Assembly: GCA_030248195.1 (NCBI GenBank)
Contig: JASAND010022250.1
Coordinates: forward strand, 1-64,000
Origin: Trissonchulus latispiculum
Lineage: Eukaryota > Nematoda > Enoplea > Enoplida > Ironidae
Reading direction: 5' to 3'
DNA: 64,000 nucleotides
In this document: in pieces, positions 12,618-23,491 of the stretch
How positions within the stretch are numbered: the stretch's first letter is position 1
Layout: each line of letters opens with the position of its first letter
Made by a program: the position numbers and the translations under genes
Notes under the pieces: model-generated
The model's database searches: none
The model's input: only the letters and a program-made list of their open reading frames with translations
Told to the model about the DNA's origin: nothing

Positions 12618-13726
12618 GCTGTTTCCTTTGTGCAGTGTATTTAACTATAATTAGGTTGATGCAACTAATAAAACTACTAAAAAATTACCAAAAGTAAGTC
12701 TTTGGTAGGCTTAAGTGGGCCAATCAGTGAGCAGACACGCCTTTATATAAACTATTCGTATTATGGCAGCAAAAACCCGAGACTTGCGGAAATAAAATTA
12801 TCTATTAGGGTTGCTCTCGCAGCCGCTTTTTGCCTAAAGCGATAGCTTGTCAAAGTTACAAAGGTGTAGACAAAATCCAGGTTACCCATACATTTTGCCA
12901 ATTTCTCCATTACAAGATGCTGCTTCATAATAACTAAGAAAAGGACCCCCAGCTATTGGACTGCGGTATCGAATGATGAAAAAGATGACTCGGCAAAAAA
13001 TTACTTTAGCTGGTAAAAAATCTCATAAACTTCACTTCATCTAAAAATCGTTAGTTTAAATGTAGACAACCAAATTAATTAGTATTAATATTAATATTAA
13101 ATTCATTGTATAGTTAAAAAATGTTCAGCCACATTTGATGCAAGATGGCTTCTTCGCTCCCAGAAGTAAGTGAATACTACTGGTTCAAAGTTGACGTCGC
13201 CAAAAGGAATCACCACGATAAGCAACCATATGTAATAGTTTCTTATAAATGCCAAAAAATTGCTAGTACATGGTAAAAATGTTGTTTGCTAGATTAAGAG
13301 AAAGCGCTAGTGTGTTGCCATTGACTCAAACCTTCTTATGCAAGTCAGCTTGTTAATTGTGTAAAAACAACCGGTTCTCAATTGGGACAACATGTTTAAG
13401 CAAATCAAGCTTTGCTTTGTTCATTTAGAAGGCTTCTTTTTCATTTAAAAGCTGATACAAGCTAAAATTAGACAAAAAATTTAGTGTTTGAAGTATTAAC
13501 GGATTGTATAAAATAGTTACGCTTGCAACGATATTGTAGAATTAAAGTACTCGTTGAGAGCTTTCGAACGATGTAAAAACGGCTTTACAACTCCCACAAT
13601 TGCGTAAGTTATGAAGCTTTTAAAATGGACACTTTTTCGTTTAAGCCGTTTAAGCTCCGTAAATCTACGGGGCTTAAAAATGACTGATTTTGAACTGCAT
13701 TTAAGCGGTCTACTTAAACTACTTAA

Positions 13727-14708
13727 GGTGGTGATTCCCTTTGGTCACATGAAGTTTACACCATTGTAACTCATTCATTACTTGGAGTTAAGAAGCCATT
13801 TTTATATCAAAATGTAGCTTAACATTTTCTCCTTTTAATGCATGCCACGAAACTAATGTTGCTTTTCTAAAATAGTTTTAACACATTTTAGAAGAAGACT
13901 AATTTTCCAGAATTTTTGCAGACTCGAGTAAATTTTTTCGCGAGACATCGGTTATACCATTCGATACCTCCATCAAATAGCTGGGGACGATTTTTTATTT
14001 ATTGTGAAATAGCTTTTCGTTATGGAGAAGTAAGTGGAAAGGTGAGCGTAACCTGGATTTTGCCTACTTTTTCCAAATTTGTCAAGCGATTACTTTAGCT
14101 AGAAAGCAGCAATCGGGGCAACTAAAAAATCGTCCCTGGGTATATTTGTGCCGAACCCATTTGTTCAGTAGCAGCCCTCCAGATTGCATGGTGGATGCTC
14201 CACAATCTTTGGAAGAAAATCGGTCATGTTTTTGCAAAAACTACATTTTTTATGATAGCAGCCTACAGGATAGCAGTTGAAAGACGATCATGCGTCGGAT
14301 AATTTGTCCCTGTGAGACCTTCAGATCGACGCCCTTAGTTTGATTTTACGGCTTGCGTAATTCAAGAAATGTTGGATTATTTGATTTCTGCAAAAATGAC
14401 AAGTTTTCGACGCCAAAACAAGAAAAACGGCTATATCTCACGGTAGAGAAACGCTAGAAACTTGCTCTAAAAAGCAAAAATGTGAAGCTCAATGAGATCT
14501 TTCGAATGAATATAGTCATAACTGTATAGCAAATGTCAAACGTTCAGAAATTGGGTAAAACCACTCTGACCGGAAATTTCAAATTTTTGAATCAGGATTG
14601 CGCGGAGGGTGTTAGAACGCTAAAAGAACTTATTTCGGAAAGTTTCATCAAATTTCATCATGATTTACGCCGCCAAATAACAATATGTGCCCAAAAGGAA
14701 TCACCACC
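13727..14708 (+). mobile_element. Complete MITE, GGTGGTGATTCC TIR with TTAA duplication
   Basis: The left end is GGTGGTGATTCCCTTTGG and the right end CCAAAAGGAATCACCACC, flanked by TTAA on both sides (13,723-13,726 and 14,709-14,712). TTAA duplication suggests piggyBac-type mobilisation. A TA duplication with the TIR lengthened by one base (Tc1/mariner-like) fits the same bases equally well. The 982-base body is non-coding. Partial relatives lie at 7,206-7,870 and 9,726-10,503, and an isolated right end (CCAAAAGGAATCACCAC) at 13,201-13,217. This copy is nested in the 11,845-14,965 element. Confidence 0.8.
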
Positions 14709-15388
14709 TTAAACTAAGTAGTTTTTATGAAAGCAGTTCTACTTAAACGGCTTAAAGTTTAAGTCGCCGAAAGTTTAAGTAGACCTGTATTTGTGAAACG
14801 CCACTTTACTTAAAGTTTAAGTAGCTGGTTTTTTGTGAAAGGGGGTCTACTTAAACGACTTAAGTTAAGTCGTTTAAGTCGTTTAAGTAGTTTAAGTAGA
14901 AATTGGTTTCACAAAAACCACTTCATTTAAGTTAAGCCGTTTAAGTACTTTTTGTGAATCGACCCTATGTTTCCTTATGTCAGGAGACTAAATCTGGACT
15001 TGTGATTTGCTGTCCCCACGAGAAGTATGAATCCATCCTCATGAGCACAAAGCACAAAGCACAAAGGACAAAGGACAAAAGCACAAAGGACAAAGCACAA
15101 AAGACAAAGCACAAAACACTCATAGAAAAGGACAAAAGCACAAAGCACAAAAGCACAAAAAGTATGAACCGGGCTTAAGAAAAATTCAAACACCTTCAGG
15201 AACAAAGTCAGAAAGTGGATACTGTAGATTTTAGGCGTAAGTAGGAATCCGAGTTTTGCATGAACATTCTTTAGGCGTAAGTAGGAATATGAGTTTTGAC
15301 AGAAAGAATTAGGCGTAAGTAGGAATTGGAGTTTTGAAAACGATTAGGCGTAAGTAGGATAGGCGTAAGTAGGAGTAAGCCTTTAAAG

Positions 15389-16094
15389 CCCTCCCCTCCG
15401 GAAAACCTGATTTTTCCGGTTTGTGCCCAAAAACAGGAAAACTCCGGATGCGGGAGTCATGTAAGCTCGGTAGTCATTGACGCAAGAACTAGAGAATGGA
15501 AATCAGGATTGACAAGAAAGGTTCCTAAGATGGAAAAATGAATAATGCTAAGGATTTCCGTTTCTACGCTCAGAAAGGCAACATTTACATTAATGCTGCC
15601 CACAGTCTAATTAAGAAACTAATCTTCAACTGTTTGTCTTTTGCTATATACCTCAAGGCGCTTCTGGTAAGTCTAGACTGAAGTTGATCTTGCATTTTGT
15701 ACCATTATCATCCAATCTCTACTTCAAGGTTGACCCTTAAAATTTGTTTGCTATTTCACAAACACGACAGTTCGATGTATTGTGCCAAGGTTTTCAAAAA
15801 ATACACGAACTGAGGTCTGAGTTTTGTTTCAGTTATACTGTGGGACATTTTCGCTGCTTGTTAGCTGCTAACGTTTAGGACGAAGCCTAAAACAAACTGA
15901 CGACCATATCCGGCCGTTTCATTGTTTATTTGTATAGTCTAATGGTGATTTACTATTTACTTGAATGCAAAAATGTTTAGCCGAATGCATTGTTCCCGCC
16001 ACAAATTGGTTCGCTGCTGGTTAACGTCGGTCTCATTCCTGCCCTGGCTGTGACTGAAATACTCATGCGTCAGAACTGATACTGCTTGGTGAGG
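15389..16094. other. No recognisable feature
   Basis: About 700 bases between two TIR elements. I see no ORF, RNA gene or repeat structure. Confidence 0.6.
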
Positions 16095-17602
16095 ACCAGG
16101 GAGGCGTTTCAAAAGACGCTCCTAAGCTTAGGAGCGCTCCTAAATGGGTCTTAGGCAGGTAGTTGAGAGAATGCCGTTTCAAAACGTTCTCTTAACTTAG
16201 GAGCGGATACCACTGCTCCTAACGTTTCTCCTAAGTTAGGCTAAGTTATGAGAATGTCAGTGTAAATTTAGGAGAATTCTTTAGAAAGGAGCGCTCCTAA
16301 CTAGGCCTTAAGAGCTCCTAAGTAGGGCTGTGACGGGGCCGTGAAGCGGGCCTGGGGCCTGGGCCGGGCCCGGGCCGGGGCCGGCCCCGGGCCGGCCCGG
16401 CCCCGATTTTATAGAGTGCGGCCCGGCCCGGGCCCGGCCCGTCTACCCTGCAAAGCCCGGCCCGCTTCAAGGCCCGTGGGGCCTGCCGGGCCGACGGGGC
16501 TAACCTGTTCTGTGGGGCCAGCGGGGCTTGCGGGGCCGCCGGGGCCTTCGGGGCCGTCGGTTTCTTAAGCTGCAATTCATTTGTGCGTGTAATGTTTGCA
16601 CATACATGTACATACACGTAGGTATGTTATATATGCACTTTAATACACAATCAATATGTTAGCACATAGGTTTCAATGCAATGTTCGTGTTTACTTCCTT
16701 AGACATTGCGGCCAAAGGCTAAAGACTTATATACAAAGCTCAGTTGAGCATTGAATCGTTTTCTCACCCTGTTGAGAAATCAGCAGCCAGCCATGTATAC
16801 AACAGAAGCAAAACTTGCCAGATGCTTTTAAAGCAATACTGTAATACTGCCAGATGCCTCAATGCTTACTACAGTTATCTTGTGGTCAAGCAATTTCAAA
16901 GCTTCCAGGATTTCAGCGACCCGTTGTTGTGAGACTTGGGATAATTTTGGAAGTTCGTTCCAAGATAATTGGCGAAGTTTCATTCCTTCCCGGTTGTTTT
17001 GTTTTTACATCACCTGTTAGCGTTTCTTAATTATTGGTAATGCTGCGAAATCCAGAGGTAAAATTGGGATTGTGACAGTGTCTAAATTAGTCTCTATGCA
17101 TGACTGTTACTGTGGTTTTAGAAAAACCGCTCAAAGTCGAGGAATTTCAATACATATAATACCTGGTTAGAGCACATCACAGCTCGGGCAGCTAACAGGC
17201 CCAGGTCGGCGGGTTCAGGCCGTGTAGCGGGCCCCGAACCCGGACCGGGTCGCGGAACCGTAAAACGGACTCCGGGCCCGGGCCGGACCGTGAAAAGAGC
17301 TCCGGAAAGGGGCGGGGCCGTGAAGCGGGCTCTGGGCCCGGGCCGGGCCGTGAAGCGGGCCGCGGGCCCGGGCCGGGCCGGGGCCTTGATGCGGGCCCGG
17401 GGCTTGGGGCCGGGCCCGGGCCGGGCCAGGCCCGGCCCCGGCCCGGCCCGGTACGCCAGGTCGGCCCGGGCCCGGGCCCGGCCCGGCGAAATCCTTAACG
17501 GCACAGCCCTACTCCTAAGACGCTCCTAATAATTCTCCTAAGTCTGCTCCCAAGCGCGCTAAGAAGCGGACTTAGGAGAATCTTTTGAAACGCCTCCCTG
17601 GT
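16095..17602. mobile_element. TIR element with CTCCTAAG subterminal repeats
   Basis: The left end ACCAGGGAGGCGTTTCAAAA and the right end TTTTGAAACGCCTCCCTGGT are perfect reverse complements. Inside both ends CTCCTAAG / CTTAGGAG is iterated many times (16,130-16,320; 17,512-17,580). The design (GGG...CGTTTCA terminus followed by an iterated short motif) is the same as that of 11,845-14,965, suggesting one superfamily. No target duplication is apparent. Its interior is largely replaced by the nested GC-rich hAT-type element. Confidence 0.7.
16323..17511. mobile_element. GC-rich hAT-type non-autonomous element, 8-bp TSD
   Basis: The termini are TAGGGCTGTG and CACAGCCCTA, flanked on both sides by CTCCTAAG (16,315-16,322 and 17,512-17,519): a perfect TIR and a perfect 8-bp duplication, the hAT signature. 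Both subterminal thirds (16,330-16,560; 17,210-17,490) are extremely GC-rich, built from GGGCCGTGAAGCGGGC and GGGCCGGGCCCGG units, whereas the middle is ordinary AT-rich DNA. Proline/arginine-rich frames in the GC blocks are composition artefacts. It inserted into one of the CTCCTAAG repeats of the host element. Confidence 0.88.
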
Positions 17603-18404
17603 TTTCTGCCCGTGTCCTTCCTCTTTCTCTCTTCTTTTGCCCACCTAAAGGACCGTGGGAACTTCATAAAAAGGTCCCAAATGAGTACCAAGTAAATACT
17701 GGGCCTCCCGTTGCTCGTGAATTGTCATTAGTATTATGTCAGCAGTGCCATGAGTCGTGAAATTTGCCTTGCATAAAATACGCATGACACTATTACTCCT
17801 TACTTGTAATCATTCATACTGTATTACAATTTACTAATGACTTTTCAGGAGTATTTTTACTGCTTGTTAAGCAGAAATTGAGAAGTAAAAATTATGAAGT
17901 AAATAGCATTATTTGGAATATTTTAAATTTATTTCGACATTAAGTATTTGTTTGAATGCGCAGCATGAATACTTCTTAAAGCCAAGAAACGTTAGCATTT
18001 CCCAAATTAACGGCAAAAGTCGACCCGTAGAAATGACTGCTGTGCTCAGCAGTTAAATAGTCAGACTAATAACTTCTATGCAAAACAATTGTGCTTTATT
18101 AGTAAATTTCAGGGGTGAATTTACTGCTGACACTGATCACTTTTCATACTAAAACACCTGACCTGATTTTTATGCAACGGTTACCTATGACAGTAAAATT
18201 GTTAATACGCTTGATCAGTGCTTTAGTGATAGTGTACTCCTGATAGTGTTTTATGCAACCGGGCCCTGGTATCCGCGACAAAACCTTCACTCTACGTTGG
18301 AGTTGCAAACTAACTATGCAGAAAAACTGACAACTGACCTCAGGACGCCAGTTGAAACTCACAAATTTAAGATGCCTGAAGTTTCCAGAGCTAAGCGTGC
18401 TAGA
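17603..18404. other. No recognisable feature
   Basis: AT-rich spacer without convincing ORF or repeat. Confidence 0.6.
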
Positions 18405-18598
18405 TTATATTACAGTTATATTACGGTTATTATATTACAGTTATATTACGGTTATTATATTAGTTATATTACGGTTATTATATTACAGTTATATTACGGT
18501 TATTATATTACAGTTATATTACGGTTATTATATTACAGTTATATTACGGTTATTATATTACAGTTATATTACGGTTATTATATTACAGTTATATTACA
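18405..18598. repeat. 25-bp minisatellite
   Basis: About eight tandem copies of a 25-base unit, made of TTATATTACAG followed by TTATATTACGG and a short link; one copy (near 18,450-18,475) is shortened. The repeat stays open in two + frames as a Tyr/Ile/Leu-rich string, which is a consequence of period 25 and composition rather than evidence for a protein. Confidence 0.9.
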
Positions 18599-19661
18599 TC
18601 TTGTTATAAACAAGACTGATTCGTTTGATTCTGATCGTTTCGAATCATTCGCCAGAACCATCCAGCAGTAAACACAGGAAAAGGAAAAGGTTAGGCTTTT
18701 GTTTCGGGCACAAAAAGCTTGACTGTTGCTGATAGCGACTGTTACAATCTGAACAAAGTAATGTGTCCTTGGGTATACTTTGACGGTTCATGAACTTAAT
18801 TTATCTATGTCCTTAGCAGTAAACGTCAGCCTGAAGGTTTCAAATTAATATTAATTTGTGAAAACGCAGATCCCACAAACACTTTTTAGCAACAAATCTA
18901 TCTCTCTCATAAAGAGGTCGCTGAGGAGGTGTGCATATCCTTAAAACAATCATCTTCATGCTAACAGATGTTGCTTCATTTAGTAAGCTTGCTTGCCTTT
19001 GATCCTGACAATGACGCAATTTTGATATCTTGATATCCCATCCTTGATGTTTTACCAGAAACTAACACTAATATTAGAGAGAACACCAAAGCTGTTTTAT
19101 CCAGCAGGACATGTTTTGCGTCATTAAAGGTACACTTCCAGACAACTAAATATACATCTAGTGAATTAAAAAATGTCGGTCTTTGTTGAAGCGCTACAGT
19201 TCTGGAATTTGACCAAGTTCAACGTTAGGGTAGGTTCAGGCTTTGGCTTTTCCTTTTGGCTACTTGCTTACAGTTTTCGCAATTCCTACTTTTTCGTAAG
19301 GCTTAGAGAACGCCATTGAAGCGGAATTAACATTTTGCATCTGTAGGCTGGAAGCAAATGTTGGAGCTTAAGGAAGCTCTGTAAACCAGGGAAGGAATGT
19401 ATTCCTAATATTTGAGATTTCTGTAGGGAACCGAATTTTTAAAACGTCATTCGATATCTCTAAAATCTAATTAGGGACCCTTTATACCAATAACCGGTTA
19501 TAGTTCTATGCTATTATCTTCATGTTATAGAGAAATTGGTTCTAACGTACTCACAGCCTCAACTTTGACTATATATCTTCTCAATTTGGTAAAGGGACTA
19601 CTTTAGTATTAGAAGGCAATAAATGGTGCAACGTAAACATGCTTTTTTACTGGGTATTGTG
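18599..19661. other. No recognisable feature
   Basis: About 1 kb upstream of the Gypsy element. No counterpart of most of it lies downstream of the element, so it is probably flanking DNA rather than LTR. Confidence 0.5.
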
Positions 19662-19737
19662 TAGACTGTAGTCCGGGGTAGACTTTAAGCCTCGTTCTTG
19701 TTTGGCCGTCTTCCTATTTATTCCATATATATTATAT
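19662..19737 (+). repeat. Left terminal repeat (LTR) of the Gypsy element
   Basis: AGACTTTAAGCCTCGTTCTT and the following ~40 bases recur at 24,230-24,287 with one visible substitution. Upstream of that the copies share GTATTGT, but the left copy has ~16 extra bases between two TAGACT motifs. It ends immediately before the primer binding site. Confidence 0.65.
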
Positions 19738-19752
19738 TGGTGCCGAAACCCG
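19738..19752 (+). promoter_or_regulatory. Primer binding site, tRNA-Phe
   Basis: TGGTGCCGAAACCCG is complementary to the 3' terminal 15 bases (with CCA) of animal tRNA-Phe, whose acceptor end reads CGGGTTTCGGCACCA. It abuts the left terminal repeat, as expected for minus-strand priming, and its last base is directly followed by the gag start codon at 19,753. Confidence 0.8.
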
Positions 19753-20664
19753 ATGGCATCTGGACGAGGAAATCGAGCCCAGCGGCCTGCCTCGCCGCCT
19801 CCAGTTTTTGACATTGAAACTTTTCTGCAAGCCCAACATCAACTAGATGAGCAGCGTGAAGAGCGTAGACAAGCCGAGGATGTTCGACGGCAACGAGCGG
19901 AGGAGGAACGAGAACAACGACGGCGGGAGGAAGATATCGTCCGCCGCAGAGAGGATCGAGATCAAATGATGGCCATGTTCACTCAGATCATCCAGACGTT
20001 AAACCCCCCTCAACTCCAACAACCTGCCGGACCGCATGTAACGGTGACCCTACCCTTGCCCAGATCCTTCTACGGAGACGACAGCAAGGACGGTTTGGAG
20101 TTTGAGGACTGGGTTGCCCAAGTACGTGATTACTCTGAACGTAGTGGGCAACCCCTGCTTGATGTTATGGACCGGGTGCTGGAAGGGCCAGCTAGAGACA
20201 GTTTTCGTGCCCTGGCCCCCGAGTTGCGAGCGACATTCGACGATGCGGTAGTGAACCTTCGACCATTGATTCAACCATGCTTGAGTCCGACGGCGGCGGC
20301 ACTGAAGCTCATCGACCTATCACAACACCGTGACGAAACGGAAGCTGCATATCTGCAAAGATGGCGGAAAACGTACGCTAGAGTAGCGGATGATCGTTTT
20401 CTGGCGAGAGCTTTGTGGTTGCGTGGCCTTTACCCGAAACTTAGAGAAAGCATGGTTGCGGGTTTGGACAGAGGCCACGATGAACTTTCGCTAGCTCAAG
20501 TTCAAGAAAGAACAGTGTCTAAAGGCCTCGCCTTTCGCCAAGCAAGAGAGCTGGGTGGATTCAGAGATGCCATAAAAGAACAAGGTACAAGCAAGGATAA
20601 AGGTTTGCAAGTAAGTCATCGAAAGAAGTGGGTAGCCGAGTGTCAAAAGGACGCGGTTACGTGA
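19753..20664 (+). pseudogene. gag: Gypsy gag (capsid part)
   Basis: Begins with the first ATG after the primer site and runs ~303 codons to a TGA. The N-terminal third has a charged Arg/Glu-rich helix (QREERRQAEDVRRQRAEEE, ~residues 40-85). The middle resembles the retrotransposon Gag capsid domain: YGDDSKDGLEFEDWVAQVRD, then QHRDETEAAYLQRWRKTYAR followed by ALWLRGLYPKLRE. Capsid proteins package element RNA into particles. The zinc knuckle is not in this frame but in the next one (20,628-21,062), reached by a -1/+2 change within the 37-base overlap; whether that was ever programmed or is a simple indel cannot be told, and no classic slippery heptamer is seen. Confidence 0.8.
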
Positions 20665-21062
20665 GTGGTCCATCTAATACACGGGAAAACAGGTATAACT
20701 GCGGCCAGACCGGGCATTTGGCCAGAGATTGCACTGCCAAAAGGGGTCAGCCTTCAGGACGTCAAAAGAAAGAATCGGGCCGGAAGGTTACTAGCATCAT
20801 AGACAATGACAAGGCTGGGTACAGTAAGCGTCCAACATTGTCAGATGCAGGGTTGGAACTCCAATGTGGCAACAGGGTAATAGGTGGCCCCGTGGTGGTT
20901 GATACAGGTGCAGACATCAACTGCATCTCGGAAAAGGTATCAGAAGGATTGCTCAAAGAGGGGTGCCTTGTGGGAACAAAAGAGACGGTTTGCCTACAGG
21001 GTGCCTGGGGTCCTAAGCGGTTGGTGCCACTGGTGGAGGGAAACCTCTCGGTACCTGGCTGA
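20628..21062 (+). pseudogene. Gypsy nucleocapsid knuckle and protease
   Basis: No ATG opens this frame, so it must be entered from gag. It carries a zinc-knuckle remnant, RYNCGQTGHLARDC, in which the first cysteine of CX2CX4HX4C has become arginine, so zinc binding should be impaired. Further on comes the retropepsin active site VDTGADINCIS (catalytic Asp-Thr-Gly). A TGA at 21,060-21,062 interrupts the frame; after it the same frame is open again into reverse transcriptase, so this is a point nonsense mutation (or, less likely, a leaky stop). Confidence 0.8.
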
Positions 21063-21071
21063 CCCACTGTA

Positions 21072-22580
21072 ATGACAAAGTTTGCCGTGACAGGAGAGGC
21101 GGGGCAAGGCCAGAGTGAGACCTTGCTGTCCTTGGAGACCGCGGCCGCTTTAGGGATCGGTACCTTTGTCTGGAACAAGCCGGTTTCAACAGGAAAAGTG
21201 CAATTTGAAACTGCACGAGAGCCAGCTTGTGTAGAGTCCTGCGAATCGCAATCAGTGGTGCGTGTGGACAAAGTCAAATCCAGAGTAAGGGGAAAGCAGG
21301 TCGTAACCCTCGCAGTGGATGGCCTGAACCGAGAAGTCATGTTTGAGCCATCGGAGGGTGTGGAGCGGTGTCTACCGACAGCCATAGTGACTGTTTCCAA
21401 CAACAAATTGATGCTTCCCGTCATCTCTGGTGGAGTGAAACTGGTCAAAGGGTCCGTTGTGGGAACGGCGACGGACATTTCGACCGGTTCGGGAGCAACA
21501 CTGAAGACAAATGAGGCTGCAAGGGTACAATTAAAGGAAGCAGCTCTAGATTTCAGTGAAGTGGAGACTCCAGACCTTACAGACAATCAACGGTGTCAGC
21601 TGGTGTCCATCCTAAAGGAATTTTCCGAAGTGTTCGCTGCGAAAAGGAGCAGCGCTATCGGCGGAGCCGTAGGGATTTCTCACGTGATAGAAACCACAGG
21701 AGATCCGATAAAGCAGAAATTCCGGAGATGGTCTCCAAGGGCCGCTCAAATCGAACAGGAAGAAGTAAAGAATATGCTTTCTGAGGGAGTTATCAGAAAG
21801 TCAAAATCCCCATGGGCAAGTCCGGTTGTCTTAGTACAGAAGCCAGACGGTTTGATTCGATTCTGTATTGACTTTCGGAAGCTCAATAAGTCAACCATCA
21901 AAGATGCATTCCCCATGCCTAGGATCGATGATTTGCTGAAACTGGGTAAAGATGCCAAGTTCTTCACTTCATTGGACTGTATGTCAGGATATTGGCAGAT
22001 ACCAATGGATCCCTCCTCAATACCGAAGACAGCGTTTACAACACCAAGTGGGCTATATGAATTTCTGGTGATGCCCTTTGGGTTGACGAATGCGGGAGCC
22101 ACATTCCAAAGGTATACATCGTCGGTGCTGGACGGATTGCCTTTTGCCGGGGTATACATCGACGACATACTTCTGGCCAGTGCCACTTTTGAAGAACATC
22201 TGCAACACCTAAAAGAAGTTCTAGAGAGATTACGGAGCAGCCATCTTCAGTTAAAATTGGCAAAGTGCAAGTTCGGTAGAAGAAGGGTAGAATTTTTAGG
22301 GTATGAGTTGGAAAACGGGCTGATTATGCCATCTTCTAAACGGGTTTCAAGACTGATGGACTATAAGCCACCAACGAATCTGCCGGAGTTGCGCACATTT
22401 CTTGGGGCCATGGGTTACTGTAGGCGGTTTATGAAAAACTACGCAGACTTGGCACAACCCCTGAACAATCTCACCAAGAAGAAAGTTCCGTTTGTTTGGG
22501 GTCAGAAAGAACAAGACTCTTTCGAAGCAATAAAGCGTGCCCTTGCAAAAATCCACCGCATTGAGTCACGTGGAGGTTGA
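21072..22580 (+). pseudogene. pol: Gypsy reverse transcriptase
   Basis: In frame with the protease segment after one TGA. Contains canonical Ty3/Gypsy RT blocks: SPWASPVVLVQKPDG, RFCIDFRKLN, DAFPMPRIDDLL, FTSLDCMSGYWQIPM, FLVMPFGLTNAGATFQR and the catalytic YIDD box (codons from 22,153), then FLGYELENG and the thumb/connection PPTNLPELRTFLGAMGYCRRF. All catalytic aspartates are present, so RT itself is not visibly mutated. The frame ends at 22,578-22,580 in the tether before RNase H, where a frameshift occurs. Confidence 0.92.
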
Positions 22581-22615
22581 CCCTGAATCCCAGTTCGTCT
22601 TAGAGACCGACGCCA

Positions 22616-23491
22616 GTGGTTATGCACTTGGGGGCTGGGGCAGTGTTATATCAGGACGTTGCTGGCAGTCAACGTATTCTTTCCTTGCAGTCAAAGGCTT
22701 TGACGACTTCTGAAAAGAACTATTCAACTATGGAGAAAGAGAACTTGGCGGTGGTCTGGGCGATTAAGTCGTTCAAGAATATCCTCAGCATTAGCGCCAA
22801 ACCAATTATAGTAAAGACGGATCATAAGCCATTGACTGCCATTATGAAATTATGGATGGAGGAGCCGCCAACTCCGCGTATAGCGGGGTGGATGGAGGTT
22901 CTGCGTCCACTGAACCTGACGGTCACGTACGTGCCGGGCAAACAAAATTTGATGGCAGATGCGCTGTCCAGAATACGGGGAATCAATCTTCTGCCCAATC
23001 ACAATTTCTAGGAAGTTGATTTGGTAGTTGCTGCCGCAGAAGAATCGAGTGATGAAGACCTAGAAGCGATGGGGCTAAAGCAAGTTGGGGCGCTGTGGTA
23101 TCTGCAATGGGAAGACGGCACTCTGAAGCTGTATGTGCCGAAGAAGCTTCGGCATGGCCTGGTGAGAGATTGCCATGGCGGACGTGACGGAGCTCACTAT
23201 CGGGCCGCAGCAGTGGAGTTGCAGTTGAGAAGATCATACTTTTGGCCTGGAATGAGCCATACGGTTCGGGCAGTTGTGGGAGCTTGTGAGGTGTGCAAGC
23301 ACAGGAATCCTGGCAGGCGGAAAATCCATGAATTAAGTCCGATTTGGGTAGATAGGCCGGGAGAGCTTGCAGCCATGGACATAGCCAATTTGCCAAAAAG
23401 TCGCTCTGGGAACAGATATGTCCTGGTGATTATGGACATGTATTTGGTCAAGCTTATGTTGTGCCAGATCAGACAGCTGATTCCGTCATGA
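22616..23491 (+). pseudogene. pol: Gypsy RNase H and integrase N-terminal part
   Basis: The frame differs from RT. RNase H is recognised from LSLQSKALTTSEKNYSTMEK, ENLAVVWAIKSFK, IVKTDHKPLTAIM and VTYVPGKQNLMADALSR. A TAG at 23,009-23,011 follows, then the same frame continues into integrase: an H/H-C/C zinc-binding region with HYRAAAVELQLRRSYFWPGM and CEVCKHR, and the first catalytic aspartate in AAMDIANLPKS. The frame is lost near 23,460, where the rest of the catalytic core shifts to another frame. Confidence 0.88.

Larger units (their letters stand above)
11845..14965. mobile_element. TIR element with TTAAACGACTTAA subterminal repeats; PIF/Harbinger-like
   Basis: Left end GGGTCGTTTCACAAAAA and right end TTTTTGTGAATCGACCC form a 17-bp TIR with one mismatch, and TAT lies outside both ends (11,842-11,844; 14,966-14,968). 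Behind each TIR sit ~250 bases of iterated CTTAAAC, CGACTTAA and CGGCTTAA (11,862-12,090; 14,715-14,945). A GGG-starting TIR with 3-bp duplication is compatible with PIF/Harbinger elements, whose target is usually TWA. No transposase or Myb-like ORF is seen, so the copy is non-autonomous. Confidence 0.65.
11267..15176. repeat. Second inverted-repeat shell: CCGGTTCATACTT...GTGCTTTGTGC
   Basis: The left shell (11,267-11,460) begins AGCCCGGTTCATACTT and continues with repeats of TGTGCTTTGTGC. The right shell (15,035-15,176) is the reverse complement: AAAGCACAAAGC repeats ending AAGTATGAACCGGGCT. The arrangement repeats the logic of the outer element (short motif iterated inversely near both ends). 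No clear target duplication was found. Probably a separate non-autonomous element nested in the 10,512-15,380 element; it could instead be part of it. Confidence 0.6.
10512..15380. mobile_element. Outer TIR element with CCTACTTACGCCTAA subterminal repeats (4.9 kb)
   Basis: Five copies of CCTACTTACGCCTAA (some with A for G) lie at 10,519-10,675, and five inverted copies (TTAGGCGTAAGTAGG) at 15,232-15,376. They alternate with CAAAACTC / GAGTTTTG spacers, giving a ~36-40-base unit. The palindrome CTTTAAAG flanks both ends (10,504-10,511 and 15,381-15,388) and may be an 8-bp target duplication, although being self-complementary it could also belong to the TIR. No transposase is visible; most of the interior is other nested elements. 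Confidence 0.7.

Noticed and set aside
16341..17529. Long Pro/Arg/Gly-rich open frames on both strands
   Set aside because: They result from GC-only repeat units inside a hAT-type element; all frames lack stops because of composition.
18246..18671. Tyr/Ile-rich ORFs of 85 and 141 codons
   Set aside because: Produced by the 25-bp minisatellite. Also considered as a CRISPR-like array and rejected: units are contiguous, with no spacers.
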